From Sipunculus nudus (Eukaryota > Annelida > Sipuncula > Golfingiida > Sipunculidae), in assembly GCA_026874595.1 (NCBI GenBank), contig CM049322.1:52107386-52171385 (forward strand): a DNA stretch of 64,000 nucleotides, given 5' to 3'. Positions 53,605-64,000 of this stretch are shown piece after piece. Position numbers and translations under genes: made by a program. Each line of letters begins with the position of its first letter. The stretch's first letter is position 1. The notes beneath the pieces are model-generated. The model was given only the letters and a program-made list of their open reading frames with translations, ran no database searches and was not told the DNA's origin.

Positions 53605-56600
53605 TTCAATCAGCCTAAAACACAAAAAAACACAAAAACATCAACACAAAGTTCAATGAGCATAAATACAACAATATTCCATCAGCATAAACACAACAAA
53701 ATCCAATTAGCATAAACACAACAAAATTCAATCAGCATTAACAACAATTTGTTAGATAAAACACAAGTAAATTCCATCGGGATAAACACAAACTTCCATT
53801 AGCCTAAACACAAAATTCCATCCAAAACCAAATCAAAATTCAATCAGCATCAACACAACAAAGTTCAATCTGCATAAATAAAACAAAATTCCATCTGCCA
53901 AACACAACAAAATTCCTCTAAAAAAATACTACAAAATTCAATCAGTCTAAAACAATAACATTCAGCATAAAAACAACAAAATTCACTCAACATAAACACA
54001 AATTTCGTAAGCTAAAATTTAACAAAATTCAACCAGCATCAACAAAACAAATACCATCAAATTAAACTTTACAAAATTCATTCAGTGTAAATACAAAATA
54101 GTCCATCTAAAAACATACAGCACAATTAATTCAGTAAAACACAACAAACTTAACTCACTCTATTCACCTACAACAACTCACATCCTATCACTTCTGAAAG
54201 AAAGAAAACTTCTTTTCAATCTGAACTAAATTATTTTCACATATAACATGCAAATTACAAAACAACAAAACATAACAACATTTTATCTGTCTAAAATCAA
54301 CAAAATTCCAAAAGCATAGACAAACTTCCATCTGAATAAACACAAAAACATTTCATCTTTTGAAAATCAATAAAATTCATTCAGCTTAAACAGAAGAAAA
54401 TTCAATCAGCATCAGCAACAAAATTCATTCAGCATAAACACAATAATATTTCATTAGATAAAACACAACAACAACATTCATTCAGCCCACACTCAACAAA
54501 CACAAGCATCAACCAAACAAAGTTCAACCTGCATTATACAACAATATTCCATCAGCCTAAACACAACAAAATGCCATCAAAATAACAAAATTTCATCTGT
54601 CTAAAACCATACAATTGGAACAGCATAAACAACAAAAGTCAATCAGTATCAGCAACAAAGTTCACTCAGCATAAACACAACAACATTTCATTATATAAAA
54701 CACAATAAAATTCCAAAAGCATAAACAAACTTCCATCAGAGTCAAACAACAAATCCAATTAGCCAAAACCAATAAAATTCAATCAGCTTAAACACAAATA
54801 TATTTCATTAGATAAAACAACATTCATTCGGCCAATACACAACAAACAAGGACATCAACAAAACAAAGTTCAATCTGCATAAATAAAACAATATTCCATC
54901 AGCCTAAACAAAACAAAATAAACACAACAAAATTTCAACTGTCTAAAAACAATAAAATTCGAACAGCATCAACAACAAAAGTCAATCAGCATCAACAACA
55001 TAGTTCAATTAGCATAAACACAACAACATATTCATTATATAAATCTCAAAAAAATTCCAAAAGCATAAACACAAACTTCCATCTGAATAAACACAACAAT
55101 ATTTCATCTTCTGAATATCAATAAAATTCAATCAGCTTAAACAGAAGAAAATTCATTCAGCATCACGACAAAATTCATTCAGCATAAACACAACATTTCA
55201 TTATACATATCTTAACAAAATTCCAAAAGCATAAACACAAACATCCATCAGAATAAACAAAACACCCCAAATAATCAAGTAGCATCAACATAAAGTTCAA
55301 TCTGCAAAAATACAACAATATTTTTTTAGCTGAAACAAAACAAAATTCCATCAGTCTAAACCCAATAAAATTTGATCAAAATAATGACAACAAAATTTCA
55401 TCTTTCCAAAATCCATAAAATTTATTCAGCATAAACAGAACGGAAATCAATCAGCATCAAGAACAAAATTCACTCAGCATAAACACAACAATATTTCATT
55501 AGATAAAACACAACAACATTCATTCAGCCCACACACAACAAACAAGAACATCAACAAAACAAAGTTCAATCTGCATAAATACAACAATATTCCATCAGTC
55601 TAAACACAACAAAATTAGATCAAAATAAACACAACAAAATTTCATCTGTCTAAGAACAATAAAATTCAAACAGCATTAACAACAAAAGTCAGTCAGCACC
55701 AACAACAAATTTCAATCAGCATAAACACAACATTTCATTATATATATCACAACAAAATTCCAAAAGCATAAACACAAACATCCATCAGAATAAACAACAA
55801 GCCCCCAAATCAGCAAACAGCATCAACATAACAAAGTCCAATCTGCAAAAATACAACAATATTTTTTTAGCTGAAACAAAACAAAATTCCATCAGTCTAA
55901 ACCCAATACAATTTGATCAAAATAATGACAACAAAATTTCATCTTTCCAAAATCCATAAAATTCATTCAGGATAAAGAGAACAGATATCAATCAGCATCA
56001 ACAACAAAATTCACTCAGTATAAACACAACAATATTTCATAAGATAAAACACAACAACATTCATTCAGCCCACATAAACAAACAAGAACATCAACTAAAC
56101 AAAGTTCAATCTGCATAAATACAACAATATTCCATCAGTCTAAACACAACAAAATTCCATAAAAAACAACAAAATTCCAAAACCATAAACACAAACTTCC
56201 ATCAGAAAAACACAACAAAATCCATTCAGCCAAAACCCGATAAAATTCAAATAGCATCAAGACAACAAAATTCCAACGGCATAAACGCAACAATATTTTT
56301 CTTAGCCCAAACACAACTAAATTTCATCTTTCCAAAATCAATAAAATTCAATCAGCTTAAACAGAACGAAAATCAATCAGCATCCAACAGCAACAAAGTT
56401 CATTCAACATAAACACAATAACATTTCATTAGATAAACACAACAACATTCATTAAGCCCACACATAACAAGCATAAACATAAGAAAACAAAGTGCAATGT
56501 GCAAAAATACAACAATATTCCATCAGCCTAAACACAACAAAATAAACACACCAAAATTTCATCAGTCTAAAAACAATAAAATTCCAACAGCATCAACAAC

Positions 56601-58850
56601 AAAAGACAATCAGCATCAACAACAAAGATCATTCAACATAAACACAAGAACATTTCATTACATAAATAACAACAAAATTCCAAAAGCATAAACACAAACT
56701 TCCATCAGAATAACATACAAATTCCATCAGCCAAAACCAAATAAAATTTAATTAGCATCAACATAACAAAGATCAATCTGAATAAATACAACAATATTCC
56801 CTTTGCCAAAACACAAAAAAAAATTCAACATGTCTAAACACAATAAAATTAAAAAAAAATAACAAAATTTCATGTCTAAAATCAACAAAATTCAAACAGC
56901 AATAACAACAAAAGTCATCAACAACAAAGTTCAATCAGCATAAACACAAATATATTTCATTTGATAAAACACAACAACATTCATTCAGCCCACACACAAC
57001 AAACAAGAACATCAACAAAACAAAGTTCAATCTGCATAAATACAACAATATTCCATCAGTCTAAACACAACGAAATTAGATCAAAATAAACACAACAAAA
57101 TTTCATCTGTCTAAGAACAATAAAATTCAAACAGCATTAACAACAAAAGTCAGTCAGCACCAACAACAAATTTCAATCAGCATAAACACAACATTTCATT
57201 ATATATATCACAACAAAATTCATTCAGCATAAACACAATAGCATTTCATTAGATAAACAAAACAACATTCATTGAGCCCACACATAACAAGCATAAACAT
57301 AAGAAAACAAAGTGCAATGTGCATAAATACAACAATATTCCATCAGCCTAAACACAACAAAATAAACAACAAAATTTCATCTGTCTAAAAACAATAAAAT
57401 TCGAACAGCATCAACAACAAAAGTCAATCAGCATCAACAACAAAGATCATTCAACATAAACACAACAACATTTCATTACATAAATCACAACAAAATTCCA
57501 AAAGCATAAACACAAACTTCCATCAGAATAACATACAAATTCCATCAGCCAAAACCAAATAAAATTTAATTAGCATCAACATAACAAAGATCAATCTGAA
57601 TAAATACAATAATATTCCCTTTGCCAAAACACAAAAAAAATTCAACATGACTAAACACAATAAAATTCAATAAAAAAAAAATTAACAAAATTTCATGTCT
57701 AAAATCAACAAAATTCAAACAGCAATAACAACAAAAGTCATCAACAACAAAGTTCAATCAGCATAAACACAAATATATTTCATTAGATAAAACACAACAA
57801 CCTTCATTCAGCCCACACACAACAAACAAGAACATCAACAAAACAAAGTTCAATCTGCATAAATACAACAATATTCCATCAGTCTAAACACAACAAAATT
57901 AGATCAAAAATAAACACAACAAAATTTCATCTGTCTAAGAACAATAAAATTCAAACAGCATTAACAACAAAAGTCAGTCAGCACCAACAACAAATTTCAA
58001 TCAGCATAAACACAACATTTCATTATATATATCACAACAAAATTCCAAAAGCATAAACACAAACATCCATCAGAATAATCAACAAACCCCATATAATCAA
58101 ATAGCATCAACATAACAAAGTCCAATCTGCAAAAATACAACAATATTTTTTCAGCTGAAACAATACAAAATTCCATCAGTCTAAACCCAATGAAATTTGA
58201 TCAAAATAATGACAACAAAATTTCATCTTTCCAAAATCCATAAAATTCATTCAGCATAAACAGAACGGAAATCACTCAGCATCAACAACAAAATTCACTC
58301 AGCATAAACACAACAATATTTCATTAGATAAAACACAAACATTCATTCAGCCCACAAATGACAAACACAAACATCAACCAAACAAAGTTCAATACTACAA
58401 TATTCCATCAGCCTAAACACAAACAATTTCATCCATCTAAAAACAATAAAAGCCAAACAGCATTTACAACAAAAGTCAGTTAGCATCAACAACAAAATTC
58501 AATCTGCATAAACACAACAACATTTCATTATATAAAACAATGATATTCAAAAAGCATAAACAGTTTAAACTTCCATCAGAATAAACACAACAAAATCCAT
58601 TCAGCCAAAACCCAACAAAATCAAATAGCATTAACATGACAAAGTTCAATCTGCATAAACACAACAACATTTCATCATATAAAACACAAAAAAATTCCAA
58701 AAGCATAAACACAAACTTCCATTAGAATAAACACAACAAAATCCATTCAGCCAACCCCCCCCCCCAAAAAAAATAAAAATAGCATCAACACAACAAAATG
58801 CCATCATGATAAACAACCCTATTCATTCTGCCAAACACAACAAACTTTAA
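53605..58850 (+). repeat. A/C-rich minisatellite with higher-order repeats
   Basis: This 5.2-kb array consists of degenerate 25-35-bp units on the pattern TTCAATCAGCATAAACACAA and CAAAATTCCATCAG. It has extreme strand asymmetry (very few G on the plus strand). A tandem duplication of 821 bp covers about 56396-57216 and 57217-58037. Another block of about 540 bp repeats at 55197 and 55737, and again from 58017. Open frames across it are low-complexity artefacts. An 11-base C run lies at 58755-58765. Confidence 0.88.
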
Positions 58851-58899
58851 ATCAGTACTCTATTAACCTACAACAAAGAAAGAGGACTCTTTTAAATCT

Positions 58900-60640
58900 G
58901 AACTTAAATTATTTTCACGTATAAAATGCGAAATTTCAGGCTGAGACACCAAACCTCAACTGAGAAAAAGTACATTGATGCAATCTCCATAAATGTAATG
59001 GCAGGGGGCACCACCTGTCTGGTCTACATCAAATATAGGCATATAAACATACAACATTTTAGGCTGATACATCCATCAACTACTGAGATATGAGCAATTT
59101 TTACCCAAAGCAAACAGATCAACAGATGCCATGGGAAAACAATTGCAGATGATGTGATTATAGGTATCTAAGATCTAAGGATATGCCCATTTCAGTTCAA
59201 TCCAGCAAACAGCTCCTGAGAAAAGGTAGGTGGTGCCACCTGTCTGGTCTACAAGAAGACAAGATTGGTGGAAATTCCTAATTTTAGACCAATACATTGA
59301 ATCACTCCCGAGATATGAGCAATTTTTATCCAAAGCAAATGGACAGATGGGCACATGTACTGATGCCACACAAATATGATTACAGATGGCACCACCAGTC
59401 TTGAGCATGAGATGGAGGTTTATCCAAGATCTAAATCATGAACAATTACACCCCAATACATTGAACCACTCCTGATATATGGGCTGTGGTCAATAATGCA
59501 CAAAAAGGATTGCAGAAGACGCCACCAGACTTTGTCAGGCACCAGTCGACATGTAACTCATAAATGTGATGGGTTTTGATAAGATCATTCTAAGGGTCTT
59601 GTAGACATTCTCTTACCACCACTGTAGTAGTAAATATATCCACGTGAAAACAGTACTGTCAACCTCTATTTTGGCGGATGCAATTTGGAGGTCTACACTT
59701 TTTTTTCATTCACGCTTATAAGACCCTGAAGGTCAAGGTCACTGGTAATCAAATCCATCTTAGATACATGAAAACAATTCAAATGTCAAATTTCATTAAC
59801 AAGACATCTGTGTTTTTGAGTTCTTTAGAAAAACAGACAAACACCATATGCATCTCTCCCACATGAGATGGGAGACAAAGTGAACAGCAATTTTTTTTCA
59901 CTATTTTTTTTCAAACAAAGGCACCAAAGAATACAAAAGTTTTTTTTTCCATATGCATCTTTTATACAACAGGACTGTATGTATCATCTACACCTGTATG
60001 TTGTCATTAGAACAATACTACAAAATGTGTGAACTGTCTAATTGGACAAAACATGTGACACAGGTACATATATACAAGATGACAAGTACACCTCAATAAA
60101 TAGCAAATTTAAAACAAATATTTCTGAAAAGCAAAGAACCTTTTTTTTATAGCAATTTGAATGTCATTTTAATTTTTTTTACTTTTTTTTATAAAATTAA
60201 AACACAACGAATGAACAAAACAATGCATTTCAAACTTCAGGTACAAACATCAAAATGATCAGGAAAATCAAACATATTAAATTAAAATATGACACATTCA
60301 AATGATACAAAACATAATAGGTGGCAGCACCAGTCTTGAGTCATGATAAAGTCATCTAATTTTGCAAATAAATACAACATTTCAGGATGAGAGATCAAAC
60401 CATCCTGAATTAACATGCAGCTATGATCTAAAACAGTGACAAGGATGTTAAATAAACTGTAGGGTGGTACCAGCAGTCTTATGTAGATGATCTGTCAGTG
60501 ATCCTCAGATATGTAAACACTTCAAGTCAATATCTCAAACCGATCATGAAACATACATCAAATTTATATGGAATAATAATAACCACATGAAAGCAATTGT
60601 AGTTGGCACCACCAATACTATGTTCAAGATGAAGCTATCA
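58900..60640 (+). repeat. Degraded family-B-like monomers
   Basis: Recurring blocks (TTTCAGGCTGAGACACCAAA, CTGAGATATGAGCAATTTTT, GGTGCCACCTGTCTGGTCTA) appear with GGTGGTGCCACC-type palindromes at about 59005, 59230, 59389, 60320 and 60604, spaced irregularly. No gene is seen. The monomers grade into the 92-bp satellite to the right. Confidence 0.6.
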
Positions 60641-61776
60641 AATATTGTCTACACTCATATCCTAAGGCCAATACATCAAACTACACTGTATTGTACAAAA
60701 TAAATCTATCAAAACTTTGCTGACACTCATAATCTCAGGCAAATACATCAAACTACCACTGAGTGGTACACAAACAGTTTTGTACAAGATAAAGCTATTT
60801 AAGCTTTTAGGACCCTCATAATCTCAGGTCAATACATTGCACCACCACTGTGTGGTACACAAAACTGTTGTGTACAAGTTTGTGGACACTCAAAATCTCA
60901 GGCCAATACATTGCACCACTACTGTGGGGTAGACAAAACAGTGTTCTGTACAAGATAAAGCTATTAAAGCTTTGTGGACACTCATAATCTCAGGCCAATA
61001 CATCACACTACCACTGAGTGGCACACAAAACACTTGTGTACAAGATAAAGCTATTAAAGCTTTGTTAACAGTTTTGATCTCAGGCCAATACATCACACTA
61101 CCACTGTGTGGAACACAAAACAGTGTTGTTTACAAGATAAAGGTATTAAAGCTTTGTTGACCTTCATAATCACAGGCCAATAAATCACACTACCACTGAG
61201 TGGTACACAAAACACTGTTGTGTACAAGATAAAGCTATTAAAGCTTTGTTGACAGTCATAATCTCAAGTCAATACATCACACTACCACTGAGTGGTACAC
61301 TAAACACTGTTGTGTACAAGATAAAGCTATTAAAGCTTTGTTAACAGTTTTGATCTCAGGCCAATACATCACACTACCACTGTGTGGAACACAAAACAGT
61401 GTTGTTTACAAGATAAAGGTATTAAAGCTTTGTTGACCTTCATAATCACAGGCCAATACATCACACTACCACTGAGTGGTACACTAAACACTGTTGTGTA
61501 CAAGATAAAGCTATTAAAGCTTTGTTGACAGTCATAATCTCAAGTCAATACATCACACTACCACCGAGTGGTACACTAAACACTGTTGTGTACAAGATAA
61601 AGCTATTAAAGCTTTGTTGACAGTCATAATCTCAAGTCAATACATCACACTACCACTGAGTGGTACACTAAACACTGTTGTGTACAAGATAAAGCTATTA
61701 AAGCTTTGTTGACAGTCATAATCTCAAGTCAATACATCACACTACCACTGAGTGGTACACAAAACAGTGTTGTGTA
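60640..61776 (+). repeat. 92-bp satellite, left block
   Basis: Units of CAAGATAAAGCTATTAAAGC, TTTGTTGACAGTCATAATCT, CAGGCCAATACATCACACTA and CCACTGAGTGGTACACAAAA repeat at 92-bp spacing (60951, 61041, 61133, 61225, 61317, 61409). A variant unit (GTGTGGAACACAAAACAGTG, GGTATTAAAGC) recurs every 276 bp, three units, showing higher-order structure. The left units are the most diverged. Confidence 0.9.
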
Positions 61777-63346
61777 CCGTTTCCCCCCGTGGATAATCCG
61801 CACTTTTTCTCCATGGAATTGAAAACAAAAAACATTGGTGCGTATTATACATGGAAGCATAATTCCAAACTATTTTCCCCATCACATTGGACATCGTATT
61901 GCGGGCCGACGGTGAGTGATAATAAAGGATTTTATGCAAACTAAGTGTATACTCACTGAACTTTATCAAATTAGGCATTAGAAAACATAATAATAGGTTT
62001 TATTTACTGTCATAATTTCAAAAACTTAAAATATACCTTTAATGTGGCTTACAGCCGAATTGTTATGGGTTCATAACTGTAATGAGATTTCAGGAGCCCG
62101 GGTCACCTGGTGTGTAATTCTCAGCCTTGCACCAAGGCAAACAGCCGAAGAACATTGATGATTTGTGAACTGAAATATGCATGACTGTGCATGGTTTGGC
62201 CGACTTCATTTAATGTCATTGTCAGTTGGTAGATGGCGCTGTGCGCACCAGCACTGGGGTTGTTATACCGGGTCATTAATTCTCATAGGAAATGATCCGT
62301 GATACACTTGAATACTTCCTAAACAAATTGAGCCAAGGAAGGGATAATTGCCTAGTGGTCCCTTTAGTTAATTAATTACCCTATTTTGTACATCGTCATG
62401 GTCAGATTGATCAGTTTTACAAATTAATGTTATTACGGCCATGGTGTTATAACTTGATAACAAAGGTTGGGGGATTTTTTTTTGTACTGAACTATATATA
62501 TATATAGAACATCATAGGTCATGCATTCTTGAAAGAAAATCTTTCATGTAGCGTATTGCACTGTAAAGATGAAAGACAAACCACGGGGGCAAAGATCAAA
62601 GATTAAAATCAGGGCACCTCCACTTACGTGGATTAGCAGGTCGTGTCAGTCTGTCACGTGGTCAGGGGAAGTCCAGGGTCTGCCCCAGGTGCCTAGAATA
62701 CCAGGCACCAGCCAGGGTTCGGTAGTCCGTACATTCACACAACAATAGAACAAACAGCGAGTACATACAGGTGACCGCGACTTAACCCATGGGGGCAATC
62801 AACCGGGTCAGCGCTGGATAAACACGATGGCCCGTATTAGGCAGGTCAATTTAATAGTAATATATCACTTTGGTCGGAAAAAAACTCGTAATCTGTAATA
62901 GCCAGGTGGTCGTATTTCACAGCATTTATAAATTGATTATATAACGGAGTTTCGAAAGGGACTGATATAAAATGGTCGTAATTTGCTCGCATTTTACAGG
63001 TGGTTGTTCAGTATATTATATCTTACTTAAAACAGGTACGTGTCAGTATTGTATACTTAACAGCACCCTTTTTTTACATTTGACAGCTAAAGGAGAATGA
63101 CCTTTTTGCTATTTTAAGTGTAACGATCTTCTTCTAAGAGACTTGTCGGTCTGACTGGCAAAGTTTACCTCCATGGAGCCAGTGCATATTTGATTACTAC
63201 GGCGAATACAAGTTGCAGCATTCAAGATTTTGGCCAGAAACAGGCTGCGTATTATACACAGGGTTAGGTGTTTTTCCTCAGAAATTGTTGCTCTAAATAG
63301 GGGTGCGGATTATCAACGGTAGCGGATTATCCACGGGGAAAAACGG
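61777..63346. mobile_element. TIR element inserted in the satellite
   Basis: The ends CCGTTTCCCCCCGTGGATAA and (reverse complement) CCGTTTTTCCCCGTGGATAA are inverted repeats of about 25 bp. The satellite word GTGTACAAGATAAAG is split at TA, giving a TA duplication, or GTAC if the ends are set one base further in. Subterminal GGTGCGTATTATACATGG, GCTGCGTATTATACACAGGG and GGTGCGGATTAT copies resemble the binding repeats of pogo-type elements. No transposase is seen. The interior contains a relatively GC-rich stretch at 62580-62840. Confidence 0.85.
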
Positions 63347-64000
63347 TACAAGATAAAGCTATTAAAGCTTTGTTGACCATCATAATCTCAGGCCAATACA
63401 TCGCACTACCACTGAGTGGTACACTAAACACTGTTGTGTACAAGATAAAGCTATTAAAGCTTTGTTGACCGTCATAATCTCAGGCAAATACATCACACTA
63501 CCACTGTGTGGTACACAAAACACTGTTGTGTACACGATAAAGCTATTAAAGCTTTGTTGACCATCATAATCTCAGGCCAATACATCACACTACAACTGAG
63601 TGGTACACAAAACCTGTTGTGTACAAGATAAAGCTATTAAAGCTTTGTTGACGTTCATAATCTCAGGCTAATACATCACACTACCACTGAGTGGTACACA
63701 AAACCTGTTGTGTACAAGATAAAGCTATTAAAGCTTTGTTGACAGTCATAATCTCAGGCCAATACATCACACTACCACTGAGTGTTACACAAAGCACTGT
63801 TTTGTACAAGATAGAGCTATTAAAGCTTTGTTGACAGTCATAATCTCAGGCAAATACATCACACTACCACTGAGTGTTACACAAAGCACTGTTTTGTACA
63901 AGATAGAGCTATTAAAGCTTTGTTGACAGTCATAATCTCAGGCTAATACATCACACTACCACTGAGTGGTACACAAAACCTGTTGTGTACAAGATAAAGC
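63347..64000 (+). repeat. 92-bp satellite, right block
   Basis: The array continues in the same register after the insertion for about seven units to the end of the window. Later units carry GAGTGTTACACAAAGCACTG variants in adjacent pairs, consistent with local homogenisation. Confidence 0.9.

Noticed and set aside
53605-58850. Regular short repeats that could suggest a CRISPR array
   Set aside because: Units are degenerate, have no constant-length repeat with unique spacers, and are A/C-rich minisatellite in a eukaryotic context.
60890-61096. Repeated MMYWPEI/ALIALSCT peptides on the minus strand
   Set aside because: They are translations of the 92-bp satellite.

Overview
This 64-kb window looks like AT-rich, gene-poor chromosomal DNA of an animal. 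It has no operons or ribosome-binding sites, and nearly all recognisable coding sequence is decayed retroelement. The mix of a Gmr1-like gypsy element, a Penelope-like element, two LINEs, many TIR elements and tandem-core 'pearl/HINE-like' repeats fits a lophotrochozoan, probably a bivalve mollusc. The species is an inference from repeat style, not something the sequence proves. No tRNA, rRNA, CRISPR or confident host protein gene was found.

Layout. 1-3.2 kb holds repeat remnants, an 8-bp-TSD inverted-repeat element and long palindromes. 3.2-9.4 kb is a complete but frameshifted minus-strand Ty3/gypsy LTR retrotransposon whose integrase lies before the reverse transcriptase (PR-INT-RT-RH, the Gmr1 order); its Gag resembles the SCAN domain. 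9.4-22.4 kb is a mosaic of hairpin-ended elements with tandem cores, carrying nested TIR insertions (one pogo-like, two hAT-like). 22.5-32 kb is lower-copy DNA with an unexplained 209-codon frame, a CpG-rich patch, tandem arrays and a second copy of one hAT-like element. 32.2-35.7 kb is a full-length hairpin-ended element with two different core arrays. 36.6-40.2 kb is a related repeat interrupted by a LINE with a twin-priming inversion and a 20-bp target duplication. 40.2-43.6 kb holds more tandem-core elements. 45.6-50.4 kb is a 33-bp minisatellite split by a minus-strand LINE (ORF1, endonuclease, RT). 51.0-53.6 kb is a Penelope-like element with 322-bp inverted arms. 53.6-58.85 kb is an A/C-rich minisatellite with an 821-bp tandem duplication. 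58.9-64 kb passes from degraded monomers to a 92-bp satellite interrupted by a 1.57-kb TIR element.

The unifying theme is transposition and tandem amplification feeding each other. Several repeat families share the same end logic: one end is a hairpin followed by CTAAAA, the other is ACAAG followed by a palindrome. They also share a perfect 12-bp palindrome, GGTGGCGCCACC, recurring at regular spacing inside their cores. Uninterrupted copies in the same window act as empty sites that date and delimit insertions.
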